Assembly (NCBI GenBank): GCA_902767465.1
Contig: CACXHM010000044.1
Span: 1 to 15,280 of the forward strand
Source: an uncultured Bacteroidia bacterium
GTDB taxonomy: Bacteria > Bacteroidota > Bacteroidia > Bacteroidales > UBA932
Direction of reading: 5' to 3'
DNA: 15,280 nt
Each line of letters starts with the position of its first letter. Position 1 is the stretch's first letter. The translations under genes were made by a program, and so were the position numbers. Below are positions 1-7,940 of this stretch, one piece after another. The notes beneath the pieces were generated by a model. The model was not told where the DNA came from. It searched no databases and worked only from the letters and a program-made list of their open reading frames with translations.

Positions 1-196
1 CAGTAATAATAGCTTTGTTCTCTGCTGCAATCGAGTATCTGACCCTGTCACCCACAGCTATGGGGTTTGTGATTGTGGAGCGTTGCAAGCGGACCTTGCC
101 ACGAAGCACGGCAGGGAAAGGTTTCCACTGCGGAAGCCTGCTCAGCAGATAGTGGCTGCCGGCGTTTTTTATGACGGTTGCTTCAAACGCTTCCAT
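1..196 (-). CDS. rsgA: Ribosome small-subunit-dependent GTPase A, N-terminal part (partial)
   Basis: The first 65 residues of a protein whose remainder lies beyond the left edge. They match the N-terminal OB-fold of RsgA (YjeQ/YloQ). The peptide opens MEAFEATVIKNAGSHYLL and later has RGKVRLQRSTITNPIAVGDR; the TNP-x-AVGDRV pattern is characteristic of this family. RsgA is a cytoplasmic circularly permuted GTPase that binds the 30S subunit late in assembly and helps release maturation factors. The GTPase and zinc domains are not visible here, so activity cannot be judged. The ATG at 196-194 overlaps the stop codon of the upstream polyprenyl synthase gene by one base (TAATG), so the two are probably co-transcribed and translationally coupled. 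Family assignment is firm; the rest of the gene is unseen. Confidence 0.9.
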   Translation of the reverse strand, partial: MEAFEATVIKNAGSHYLLSRLPQWKPFPAVLRGKVRLQRSTITNPIAVGDRVRYSIAAENKAIIT

Positions 197-1179
197 TATT
201 TTGCGCGACCCACCAGATTCTCTGCAAAACGTCGCAGCGCCTCGGCGCGCACGGCATTCAGCCGCAGCCGGCCTGCAGCCTCCAGCGCTTCCTGCGTGAA
301 GCGCCGCACCTCGGCGCGCGCATCCTCATCAACCCCGTTGTCAATATATATCTTCTTGATATCTGCAATCTTACACTTGTTTTCCTCTTCCGGCACCACT
401 TCGTTGAAACGCTTCAGGAAAGCGGCTTTGGATCTTCCTGTCAGCTTTTCGCAACTGCGGACGGTGAGCCAGCTCTTTTTGCAGTTAACAATGTCTCCTC
501 CTATGGGCTTGCCGAACACTTTTTCGTCGCCGAAAGCATCCAAATAATCATCCGCCACCTGGAAAGCCATCCCGAGTTTGTATCCATAATCGTACAAAGC
601 CTGGCTCTGCTTTTCTGTAGCACCGGCGAGCACTGCTCCCATTTTTGCCGAACAGGCGAGAAGTACGGCGGTCTTGAGGCCGATCATCTTACAATAATCA
701 TCCATCGAGACTTCACTCAAACTTTCGAATTCCATATCGAACTGCTGTCCTTCGCACACTTCTGCAGCGGTTTTTGAGAACAAACCAAGCACTGCCTCCA
801 GTTTGTCGGATGGGGCCTTTGCAATGCGTTTGTAGGCATCAATCTGCATCACGTCGCCAGAGAGAATGGCGGTGTCCTCATTCCACTTTTTCCAGACCGT
901 GGCCTGGCCGCGCCTCAGGGGAGAGCGGTCCATGATGTCGTCGTGAAGCAGGGTAAAAGTGTGGAACACTTCCAGTGCGGCGGCGACATCGAGCAGCCGC
1001 GGGGTAATCCTGTCTTTGAACATCGCCCATGCTGTAAGGCAGAGCCGGGGTCGGATGCGTTTGCCACCGATGCTTATCATGTACCTAAGTGGATCATAGA
1101 GCCCGGCCGGTTCGTCAGGGAACGTGATTTCGCTGAAAAGGCGCCGGATTGCGCCGTCGATGCGTTTTTCGGTTATCAT
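196..1179 (-). CDS. Polyprenyl diphosphate synthase (short-chain trans-isoprenyl type)
   Basis: A 327-residue trans-isoprenyl diphosphate synthase, which condenses isopentenyl diphosphate with allylic diphosphates in the cytoplasm to supply quinone, undecaprenyl or other isoprenoid precursors. Visible motifs are GGKRIRP (about 38-44), the first aspartate-rich motif DDIMD (80-84) followed by RRG, KT at 169-170, and the second aspartate-rich motif DDYLD (210-214). Length and motif order fit a complete, active enzyme. The first motif lacks the two-residue insertion of typical bacterial farnesyl diphosphate synthases. Phenylalanine at the fifth position before DDIMD is a known chain-length brake in type I geranylgeranyl synthases, so a C15-C20 product is likelier than a long chain (inference). 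It resembles genes often called ispA, but the product length is not certain. The start is supported by a -7 promoter element just upstream. It overlaps rsgA by one base. Confidence 0.93.
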   Translation of the reverse strand: MITEKRIDGAIRRLFSEITFPDEPAGLYDPLRYMISIGGKRIRPRLCLTAWAMFKDRITPRLLDVAAALEVFHTFTLLHDDIMDRSPLRRGQATVWKKWNEDTAILSGDVMQIDAYKRIAKAPSDKLEAVLGLFSKTAAEVCEGQQFDMEFESLSEVSMDDYCKMIGLKTAVLLACSAKMGAVLAGATEKQSQALYDYGYKLGMAFQVADDYLDAFGDEKVFGKPIGGDIVNCKKSWLTVRSCEKLTGRSKAAFLKRFNEVVPEEENKCKIADIKKIYIDNGVDEDARAEVRRFTQEALEAAGRLRLNAVRAEALRRFAENLVGRAK

Positions 1180-1183
1180 GTTT

Positions 1184-1192
1184 ACAAATATA
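1184..1192 (-). promoter_or_regulatory. Promoter -7 element of the polyprenyl synthase-rsgA operon
   Basis: Read on the minus strand the sequence is TATATTTGT, a perfect match to the Bacteroidota -7 consensus TAnnTTTG. A TTG lies 16 bases upstream, closer than the usual 19-21, so the -33 element is weak. Only four bases separate the element from the ATG at 1179. The predicted transcription start is therefore within a few bases of the start codon, giving an almost leaderless mRNA. Confidence 0.6.
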
Positions 1193-1246
1193 GATAATTT
1201 CCACGGATCAAGCTAATACGAACCAGCTAATTTTTAGGCCTTTTTT

Positions 1247-1281
1247 GCTCCCGGTCGGTCAAAAGTTGTAGGACCGGGAGC
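1247..1281. repeat. 10-bp inverted repeat in the divergent intergenic region
   Basis: GCTCCCGGTC (1247-1256) and its exact reverse complement GACCGGGAGC (1272-1281) are separated by 15 bases. The stem would be strong and GC-rich in an AT-rich spacer. A run of six T precedes it on the plus strand, but neither strand has a T tract after the stem, so it is not a standard intrinsic terminator. It lies between the minus-strand synthase promoter and the plus-strand susC promoter, so it could be an operator or part of a transcript not recognised here. Function unknown. Confidence 0.6.
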
Positions 1282-1299
1282 ACCGGCACCGTTTGGAAA

Positions 1300-1317
1300 G
1301 ATTATAAGCTTATTTGA
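1300..1317 (+). repeat. Left copy of exact 18-bp direct repeat
   Basis: GATTATAAGCTTATTTGA, identical to the sequence at 9575-9592. It contains the 10-bp palindrome ATAAGCTTAT. Here it is non-coding, 126 bases before susC. The right copy forms the last codons and stop (DYKLI-stop) of the YgjP-like gene. The next five bases here, CGTGT, also match the right copy if a two-base insertion there is allowed. The two copies bracket the SusCD operon and the YgjP-like gene. Confidence 0.85.
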
Positions 1318-1394
1318 CGTGTCGCTTAGGATTTAAAAGCAGAAAGCGTTAAAATACTTGTTTTATTAAGCACAGAGCGTTGATTTATACATGG

Positions 1395-1424
1395 TTGCAT
1401 GTGTAAATAAAATGTTATATTTGC
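1395..1424 (+). promoter_or_regulatory. Promoter of the SusCD operon
   Basis: TTG at 1395-1397, an 18-base spacer, then TATATTTGC at 1416-1424 match the Bacteroidota vegetative promoter (TTTG / TAnnTTTG). The expected transcription start is near 1427, giving a leader of roughly 17 bases before the ATG at 1444. No other promoter-like match was seen inside the tightly spaced operon. Nothing in the promoter suggests an ECF-sigma site, which fits the absence of an N-terminal STN signalling domain in the SusC protein. Confidence 0.65.
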
Positions 1425-1443
1425 ATAGTTAGTTAGCCAACAT

Positions 1444-4400
1444 ATGCATTCTATAGTCCGAAACTTCATTACGACTGCGGCCCTTGTGGTCGCATTGTTG
1501 TCTTTTCCACCTCCCCACCTATGCGCTGAAAGCACCAGGGTGCTCAAAGGGGTTGTGTTGGATGGCGACAACCTTCCCCTTGCAGGAGCCGGAGTCTTCA
1601 ATAATGCTAACCGCCAGGCGGTGGTGACCGATGCCGACGGTGCTTTCTCCATACGCGTAAGCGCATCTTCACCGGTCACACTCACTTTCTCTTTCATCGG
1701 AATGGAGGAGCAGAAAGTTGTCGTCGCCCCGAAAGATAATGACATCCGCGTGGTGATGAAACTGGACAATCAGTTGGAAGGCTCCATCATCGTTGGAGCT
1801 TATGGAACGCGACAGCGGCGTGAAGATCTTACCGGCAGTGCATTTCAGGTTAATTCGGATGTCCTGAAAGACAGACCCAAAGGCAGGGTGGACAATCTCC
1901 TTCAGGGCCTGGTTCCCGGCCTTGCGATAGAACCAAATACCGATGTGGCCGGATCTACCCGCACACGCTTTCAGATAAGGGTGCGTGGAGACGGGTCGCT
2001 GAGCGCATCGAATGAACCCATGTGGATAATCGACGGAGTCCCGGTATATACCGGAGGCACCACCAACCAGATGCCTGGCATGTCTTATACGGTATCACCC
2101 TTGTCTTACCTTGATCCCGATGATATTGAAAGCATTACTGTGCTGAAAGATGCCGATCAGGTAACGATCTATGGTGCCAATGGGTCTAACGGTGTCATTC
2201 TCGTTACAACCAAGTCCGGAGGAAAGGGCCAGCCGACTTCGGTGTATGCTTCTGTCCGTTACGGAGTTTCTACTCCTGACTACAGCACCATGTTCAGGAC
2301 GATGAACGCGCAGCAGTATATGGTAGTTGCAAAGGAAGCCTGGCAAAATGCCGGATATTCCCTGAATGCTTTCCCATTGCAGGATAACGACTACAATTCT
2401 TACAGCACTACCTCTACCGACTGGGCGAAGGTGTTCCTCGGAACCGGCAACGAATTCAACGCCAGGGTTGGAATCCGTGGCGGCAGCAAGGATATTTCGA
2501 ACGATGTATCGATGTCATACTATAAAAATGAAGGCATAGTACAGTCCGACAGACAGCAGCGTTTTGAAGTTCACTCCAAGCAAGACTTTTCTTTATGGAA
2601 AGGAGCCGATCTGACTCTGAACATGAGGGGAAGTTTTAACATAAACGACATTTTCCCTCTCGGCAAATCATACGTTTACACCCTTCCGGTGTATGAACCT
2701 TACCTGTTGGACGGATATTCCTTCCGTCTGTACAATAAACTCTGGGACAGCACGGCGGGAGACGATGCCACAGGGGGCTGGGTGATGCGCAAGTTCTGGG
2801 CGAATGAACTTCCTACCCGTGAACTGAACATCAACACGCAGCGCTCCGTGGTGAGTGTCGCAAACCTGACTTTCAACTGGATAATAGGCTGGGGCTTCTC
2901 TGTGCGGAGCCTTTTCGGTGTCAACTATCAGCATTCGCACGAAGACCGCTACGATTCCCGCTACACTCTGGACGGGTTGGACAGCGACAACAAACCTTCC
3001 GGTTATTCGTCGCGGGCCGATGCCAGCTATCTCTCCTGGAACAACTCCAATATTCTCAATTTCGACAATAGTTTCGGAAAGTTCAAATTCGGCCTGTATG
3101 GCGGACTGGAACTTCACCATCAGGGAAACAAGACCCAGTCGGTGTCCGGATCCGGATTTACCAACGACCGCATACAGGAGATTGCCTATGCAACTTATGT
3201 GAGCCAGTACAGCACTTCCAACAGCACCGAAAGCCGCTCCATGTCGTACTTCGGACGCATGTCGCTTTCGTATGATTCCAGATATTATATGTCGCTGAAT
3301 GCAAGGCGTGACGGCAATTCCTCTTTTGGGCGTTACTCTCGCTGGCAAACCTACTGGTCTGCCGGGGCATCATGGAACATCCACCGAGAGAAATTCTGGA
3401 ATATCGACCGCATCAAAATGCTCAAACTGAAAGCATCTTACGGCACTGCGGGGAATGCCAAGGTGGATGCCTCTTCCGCCTATGGAACTTATGCCTACTC
3501 CTCCAGCTATTCTTATCGCGGGGCTATGGGCGCAGTGGTGTCGGCAGTGCCGAATCCAGGGCTGTCGTGGGAATCGAAACATATCTTCAATTCCGGGGTC
3601 CGTGTCGAGATCGACAGGATTGCAGATGTGGAACTTGAGTTCTACCACAACCGTACCGACGACCTCATCAGCAAAATGTACGTATCCCGCACGATCACGG
3701 AAAACAGCGTCTATGGCAATTTCGGCAGTCTGGAAGACCGTGGTGTGGAAATGTCGTTGACCTCTTACAATATCAGCCATAAAAATTTCCGGTGGAGGAC
3801 TAATTTCAACATCGCCCATAACAAAAATAAGATTTTAAAGATGTACAATGGCGCCTCCAGAAGTTTTGGAAATACCATCTGGAAAGAAGGTTACGATTCC
3901 GGTACCTTCTATCTGGTGCGATGGGCGGGAGTGGATCCTTCGGACGGAATGCCCATGTGGTACGACCTGAACGGAAATATCACCAAAACCTACAGCACCG
4001 ACAACAGGGTTGTGAACAAAGACAAGAATTCTTCGCCTGTCTGTCTTGGAGGACTTACCAACACCTTCTCCATGGGCAACTGGCAATTGTCTTTCCAGAT
4101 CAACTACACGATCGGCGGATATGCTCTTGCAGGATATGCCCTGAACTATATGAAAGACGGTTATGCGATAACGGATGAAAATCAGGCCGTGGAACTTTAT
4201 TATTATCGTTGGACAACTCCGGGGCAGCAGAGCGCTTTCCCCAAGGTGTCCCAGACCTCCACAAAGTCTGCAATGAGTTCTACCCGTTTCCTTTACGATA
4301 AGACGAGTTTTACTCTTTCGAACGTGGCCCTCTCGTATAATTTCCCCCACAAACTTTTGGACAAAGCCCGTCTGAAAGGTCTGAGCATCTCACTTGTAGG

Positions 4401-4518
4401 TGATAACCTCTATCTGTTCACTCCGGACCAGAAGAAGGGGTTCAATTCCTACAAGACCATGAAATACGGATATCCTGTTGCCCGCACGTTTACATTGTCG
4501 GCCGATATAAGTTTCTAA
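1444..4518 (+). CDS. SusC/RagA-family TonB-linked outer-membrane transporter
   Basis: A 1024-residue TonB-dependent outer-membrane barrel of the SusC family, which imports a ligand captured by its SusD partner using TonB-ExbBD energy. An N-terminal signal peptide (about residues 1-28, hydrophobic core ITTAALVVALLSF) is followed by a carboxypeptidase-regulatory-like domain (about 33-108, VLKGVVLDGDNLPLAGAGV). The plug domain (about 120-260) carries the family signatures IRVRGDGSLSASNEPMWIID and, near 222-257, DPDDIESITVLKDADQVTIY followed by GANGSNGVILVTT. The rest is the barrel, ending in a terminal phenylalanine (SADISF) as expected for outer-membrane insertion. No STN domain is present, so it is a transporter rather than a sigma/anti-sigma signal transducer. 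It is first in a five-gene operon and its stop is 3 bp before the susD-like start. The ligand cannot be read from sequence; it is probably not a plain polysaccharide, given the operon content. Confidence 0.96.
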   Translation: MHSIVRNFITTAALVVALLSFPPPHLCAESTRVLKGVVLDGDNLPLAGAGVFNNANRQAVVTDADGAFSIRVSASSPVTLTFSFIGMEEQKVVVAPKDNDIRVVMKLDNQLEGSIIVGAYGTRQRREDLTGSAFQVNSDVLKDRPKGRVDNLLQGLVPGLAIEPNTDVAGSTRTRFQIRVRGDGSLSASNEPMWIIDGVPVYTGGTTNQMPGMSYTVSPLSYLDPDDIESITVLKDADQVTIYGANGSNGVILVTTKSGGKGQPTSVYASVRYGVSTPDYSTMFRTMNAQQYMVVAKEAWQNAGYSLNAFPLQDNDYNSYSTTSTDWAKVFLGTGNEFNARVGIRGGSKDISNDVSMSYYKNEGIVQSDRQQRFEVHSKQDFSLWKGADLTLNMRGSFNINDIFPLGKSYVYTLPVYEPYLLDGYSFRLYNKLWDSTAGDDATGGWVMRKFWANELPTRELNINTQRSVVSVANLTFNWIIGWGFSVRSLFGVNYQHSHEDRYDSRYTLDGLDSDNKPSGYSSRADASYLSWNNSNILNFDNSFGKFKFGLYGGLELHHQGNKTQSVSGSGFTNDRIQEIAYATYVSQYSTSNSTESRSMSYFGRMSLSYDSRYYMSLNARRDGNSSFGRYSRWQTYWSAGASWNIHREKFWNIDRIKMLKLKASYGTAGNAKVDASSAYGTYAYSSSYSYRGAMGAVVSAVPNPGLSWESKHIFNSGVRVEIDRIADVELEFYHNRTDDLISKMYVSRTITENSVYGNFGSLEDRGVEMSLTSYNISHKNFRWRTNFNIAHNKNKILKMYNGASRSFGNTIWKEGYDSGTFYLVRWAGVDPSDGMPMWYDLNGNITKTYSTDNRVVNKDKNSSPVCLGGLTNTFSMGNWQLSFQINYTIGGYALAGYALNYMKDGYAITDENQAVELYYYRWTTPGQQSAFPKVSQTSTKSAMSSTRFLYDKTSFTLSNVALSYNFPHKLLDKARLKGLSISLVGDNLYLFTPDQKKGFNSYKTMKYGYPVARTFTLSADISF

Positions 4519-4521
4519 GCC

Positions 4522-5931
4522 ATGAGAAAGATTTTCATATACCTGTTTGCTGCGTTCGTCTTATCCGCGTGCGACTTTCTCAACGTGAATAACATCGGCA
4601 AGAGCACCATCGACAATTATTTTTCGGAAGTGGACGCACTGCCTCCGGCCATGAATGGCATTTACAATGCCGCATGGTCGTTCTACGATACTTACTTTGC
4701 CCTTTACTGCGAGTCGGCTTCGGACGAAGTTTCCTTCGCCGACAATTCGAGTCCGTGGTTCAGGTTTCACACTTTCGAAACTACTTCGGCAGATGAATCC
4801 ACGGCCGTCGGATACATCTGGAAATATGGATACAACGTTATCAACAACTGCAACGAAGTGCTATATTACGCCCCCATCCTGCTTAAAGAGAACCCGGGGG
4901 ACGCTTCCTCAATCCGTGACATGATAGGCCAGGCATATTTTATGCGTGCCATGGTCCATTTCGATCTCTGCCGGGTTTATGGTCAGAATTACTCTTACAA
5001 GCCCGATGCTTCTCATCAGGGAATAGCGGTGGCTGATCATATTCAGAGTCTTACCGAAAAGATATCTCGATCTTCGGTGCGGAAAGTTTACGCGCAGGTG
5101 GTATCAGACCTTGAAACTTCCCTGGAGTATTTTACGGCTGCACCGAATGACTGCTATATTGCAAACTCGCTTGCTGCCAAGGCTTTGCTTGCAAGGGTGT
5201 ATCTGTATATGGGAGATAATTCCAAAGCCGTTTCTTATGCCGGTGAGGTTATTTCGGCCAGGGGGCTTACTCCAAGGGAAAAATATGCGTCGATGTACAC
5301 TTCTGCCGGAGTGGCCGGAGAAGAAGCTATCTTCCGTTTGCATGGTTTCGGGCAAAGCGGTGCACAGCGTAAATACTACTATTACGAAAGTCCCGTGGCA
5401 AGACCGTCGGCGAAGTTGACGTCCCTGTTTACCGATGCCGATGATGTGCGCACAGATTTGTTTTCTTACGAAAAAGGCGGCAAGAGTTACCCGAATGTTG
5501 TCATGAAATATTACTGTACCGATGAAGATGCGGCCGATGAACAAAAATTTGCCAGCCCTTTCCTGCTGAGAGTGTCGGAACAGTATCTGATTCGTGCCGA
5601 AGCTGCGTGCAGGCTTTCGGACACAAGCCAGGCGGAAAAAGACCTGAAAGCCCTGAAAGCAAGGGCGAGGGGTGTATCTGCCGATGCAGTTTCTATCAGC
5701 TGGACAGGCACGGACGGGCTTCTGTCCTTGATTGAGGAAGAACGAATGCGCGAACTCTGTTTCGAAGGCCACCGTTTCTTTGATCTTGCCCGTTGGCATA
5801 AGGATGTTTCAAACGATGAGGTGAACTTTACCTATCCCGATTACCGTTATGTGCTCCAGATTCCCTATGTAGAGCTGGATGCAAATGAGAATATAAAGAA
5901 CAACCCGACATCAAATCAGGAACTGGAATGA
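4522..5931 (+). CDS. SusD/RagB-family surface ligand-capture lipoprotein
   Basis: A 469-residue SusD-like lipoprotein that would sit as a lid on the SusC barrel outside the cell and bind the ligand. The signal peptide ends in a lipobox, LSAC, with acylated Cys17. The N-terminal region (FLNV, then DNYFSEVDALPPAMNGIY) is typical of the family. Helical TPR-like segments are visible near 135-155 (YFMRAMVHFDLCRVYG), 218-244 (ALLARVYLYMGDNSKAVSYA) and 355-382. The conserved C-terminal SusD signature ERMRELCFEGHRFFDLARW lies near 407-425, and the protein ends with an NPTSNQ-type motif. Length is at the short end of the family. A tyrosine-rich patch (KYYYYES, about 284-290) may lie in a loop. It starts 3 bp after the susC stop without a visible Shine-Dalgarno, and overlaps the next gene by 4 bp. 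Family assignment is firm; the ligand is unknown. Confidence 0.95.
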   Translation: MRKIFIYLFAAFVLSACDFLNVNNIGKSTIDNYFSEVDALPPAMNGIYNAAWSFYDTYFALYCESASDEVSFADNSSPWFRFHTFETTSADESTAVGYIWKYGYNVINNCNEVLYYAPILLKENPGDASSIRDMIGQAYFMRAMVHFDLCRVYGQNYSYKPDASHQGIAVADHIQSLTEKISRSSVRKVYAQVVSDLETSLEYFTAAPNDCYIANSLAAKALLARVYLYMGDNSKAVSYAGEVISARGLTPREKYASMYTSAGVAGEEAIFRLHGFGQSGAQRKYYYYESPVARPSAKLTSLFTDADDVRTDLFSYEKGGKSYPNVVMKYYCTDEDAADEQKFASPFLLRVSEQYLIRAEAACRLSDTSQAEKDLKALKARARGVSADAVSISWTGTDGLLSLIEEERMRELCFEGHRFFDLARWHKDVSNDEVNFTYPDYRYVLQIPYVELDANENIKNNPTSNQELE

Positions 5932-6407
5932 AAAAGATCCTTTTGACGGCTGCCCTTCTCCTGTCGCTCGGGAGCTGCAGCAAAAACGAATACAAGACTT
6001 ATGACGGGCCGTTCTTCTTTTATTTCGACCTGTCCAAATCTTCAACCATAACGATTAATGAAGCCGGGACCATGAATGCGGAGTACTATGTGCATTATAC
6101 AGGACCGCAGGCATCGCGAACCAATATAGTTTCTTTCTCGGTCACTCCCGGGGACGGACTTGTAGAAGGGGTGGATTTTACTGTTACCACTGCTGGCGGA
6201 GCGCTGAACTTCATGCCTGGTTTTACAGATTTGCCGATTCGGATTAAATGGCTGCCTCATGACATAGATCCGTCGAAAAACAATACCGTGACCATACGGC
6301 TTGAAAATGTGGATGACGATTCGTTTGTCCTCGGTCTTCCTGGTCCGGATAACAGTAATTACAGCAAAAGCTTAAGACAGATAATTATATCCAAATATCA
6401 AAATTAG
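5928..6407 (+). CDS. Small surface-type lipoprotein, DUF4843/Calx-beta-like
   Basis: A 159-residue lipoprotein. The signal peptide MKKILLTAALLLSLGSC ends in a lipobox (LGSC, Cys17) followed by SKNEYKTYDG. The mature part is predicted all-beta: an early FFFYF strand, then GVDFTVTTAGGALNFMPGF, then PIRIKW and NTVTIRLENVDDDSF. This order (G-x-DF, L-x-F-x-PG, VTI-x-LENV) resembles Calx-beta-type sandwiches and the DUF4843 lipoproteins that follow SusCD pairs in Bacteroidota; I recognise this by pattern, not by search. There are no catalytic-looking residues, so a ligand-binding or complex-stabilising role at the cell surface is the best guess, analogous in position to SusE/SusF. It overlaps susD by ATGA, implying coupled translation, and is followed 7 bp later by a second lipoprotein. 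The lipoprotein call is firm; the domain name is moderate. Confidence 0.85.
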   Translation: MKKILLTAALLLSLGSCSKNEYKTYDGPFFFYFDLSKSSTITINEAGTMNAEYYVHYTGPQASRTNIVSFSVTPGDGLVEGVDFTVTTAGGALNFMPGFTDLPIRIKWLPHDIDPSKNNTVTIRLENVDDDSFVLGLPGPDNSNYSKSLRQIIISKYQN

Positions 6408-6414
6408 TTCAGTT

Positions 6415-7935
6415 ATGAAAAAGTCATTGTTTTTTGTGCTTGCCTTTGCAGGCTTGGTGCTTGCAGGCTGCAACAGTAAAGAAAACGCGAAGAAGGTTTA
6501 CCAGCAGGCTTACTTCGCCTCGTTTGGATTTGCTGCTGCCGACAACGAGGCTTTTCCTTTCGACCAGATCAAGGAGAATCCTTCTGCCGGAAAGATTTCT
6601 TTTACCCTTCCTGTGGGCACTCCTGCATCGGTTCTTACCAGCCTGAAGCCTGTGTTTGAGGTGGAGGTTCCCAAAACGGAAAAAACGGAACCTGTAGTAA
6701 GCGTTGGTGGTGAGCCCGTTCAGAGCGGTGCCGCCCTCGATTTCTCATCGGTTGTCGATTTTGTAATAACTGTAGGGGATGTCAACACTCTTTATTCAGT
6801 TGAGGTCAAAGTAAAAAACGCTCCTTCATGGGTTCTGATTGCAAGCAGTGACAGTACTGTGTATAATACTGCTCCCTATCTTGAAGTCAACCCTGTCAGT
6901 GGAGATCCTGTGGTGGTGACGCAGAATACATATGGGAACAGGAATGTATTTGCTTTCAAAGTGGAAGGGACAAAACTTGTCAACCTTACTTCTTCTGCAT
7001 ATATTTCGGAGAATGACGGCCGCGACTGTTCCGTCGCATTCGATCCCGATGGAACACCCTATATTGCTTATTATGATTGCAAGGACGGGACAGGCTCTGC
7101 TAATTTAAAGGTGTCTGTGAAAAAAGTAACTGCCGAAGGGGCCGTCTATGTGGGTGAACAGGGCGCTATCGCAAATCCCGAGTCCGGGGCTCCAATATTG
7201 TTCCCGATAGCTGCGAACAACATTTATGTCGCATCTAATTTCGGTCGTGGAGCTGTGGCAGCCGGATTCACCAGAAGGAACCACAATCTTGCCCAATGGG
7301 ATGGCACGGCATGGACAAACAATGTCGCCCTCGCGGAGCGTCCTTCAAAACGTGGATATAACAATTATTCTGCATTCACAAAAGATGCGGCATATCTTAT
7401 GATCTTTGACAATGCCACGAGCGGTGCGCATGTGATGGATATATATAAGTATGCCGAAGGCGCCTGGTCGGTGGTGAAGGAAGGCTTTGCTCCCAAGACA
7501 ACCACGGACGGAAGCGTGATCGGGACAATTTATACTACCAATCAATCTATTGCAGCCGATGACAATGGCAATGTCTATGTCTCTCTCGGAGCCGATTATG
7601 ACGGCTCGGGATATTCTCTTGGAGTGACCCGGATTTCTGCAAAGGACACCACTCTTATCGGAGGTGTGATAGCGGATGCATACGTTCATTCTTCAACCCA
7701 GTCATCTGTTGCCGTAGATGCTCTTGGAACCCCGTACATTGCTTATTTTGACAATGTAATAGATAAGGTTGCAATCAGATGGATCGACTCTTCTACCAAG
7801 ACATGGTCCGATCCCGTAGTCATTTCAGGATCATCCAGCCGCATCAGCAATATCAAGTTCAATAAGGATGGCCGCGGCTTTATCGCTGTTAAGAACGACG
7901 AAGGCAAACTCGCCCTTTACGCTACTGCCGAATAA
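6415..7935 (+). CDS. Lipoprotein with Ig-like N-terminal domain and probable beta-propeller
   Basis: A 506-residue lipoprotein. The signal peptide has lipobox LAGC (Cys19) followed by NSKENAKK. Residues about 55-135 (ISFTLPVGTPASVLTSLKPV ending YSVEVKV) look like the DUF5018/cadherin-like beta-sandwich common in Bacteroidota surface glycan-binding lipoproteins. From about 138 to the end it has repeated propeller-like blades. The clearest internal repeat is SVAFDPDGTPYIAYYD (206-221) against SVAVDALGTPYIAYFD (431-446); SIAADDNGNVYVSLGADYD (378-396) and FNKDGRGFIAV (482-492) are weaker versions. Aromatic blade segments such as LAQWDGTAW and YAEGAWSV fit the same fold. No catalytic motif is evident, so binding or scaffolding is more likely than hydrolysis, though propeller enzymes cannot be excluded. 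It sits in the SusE/SusF position of the operon. Lipoprotein and repeats are seen; the propeller fold is inferred. Confidence 0.83.
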   Translation: MKKSLFFVLAFAGLVLAGCNSKENAKKVYQQAYFASFGFAAADNEAFPFDQIKENPSAGKISFTLPVGTPASVLTSLKPVFEVEVPKTEKTEPVVSVGGEPVQSGAALDFSSVVDFVITVGDVNTLYSVEVKVKNAPSWVLIASSDSTVYNTAPYLEVNPVSGDPVVVTQNTYGNRNVFAFKVEGTKLVNLTSSAYISENDGRDCSVAFDPDGTPYIAYYDCKDGTGSANLKVSVKKVTAEGAVYVGEQGAIANPESGAPILFPIAANNIYVASNFGRGAVAAGFTRRNHNLAQWDGTAWTNNVALAERPSKRGYNNYSAFTKDAAYLMIFDNATSGAHVMDIYKYAEGAWSVVKEGFAPKTTTDGSVIGTIYTTNQSIAADDNGNVYVSLGADYDGSGYSLGVTRISAKDTTLIGGVIADAYVHSSTQSSVAVDALGTPYIAYFDNVIDKVAIRWIDSSTKTWSDPVVISGSSSRISNIKFNKDGRGFIAVKNDEGKLALYATAE

Positions 7936-7940
7936 TTTGG

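Noticed and set aside
83..777. Two overlapping plus-strand frames near the left edge
   Set aside because: They are antisense to rsgA and the polyprenyl synthase, both of which have clear family motifs.
1247..1281. Inverted repeat considered as an intrinsic terminator
   Set aside because: The only T run is before the stem on the plus strand (A run after it on the minus strand), and no gene ends here.
1326..1769. Minus-strand frame across the susC promoter and signal peptide region
   Set aside because: It overlaps the susC promoter and N-terminus antisense, has no family resemblance and no start signal.
2668..3348. Open frame (226 codons) on the minus strand inside susC
   Set aside because: Antisense to a clear SusC coding region, no recognisable domain, no promoter.
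5104..5799. Open frame (231 codons) on the minus strand inside susD
   Set aside because: Antisense to the SusD-like gene with intact family motifs; no recognisable domain.
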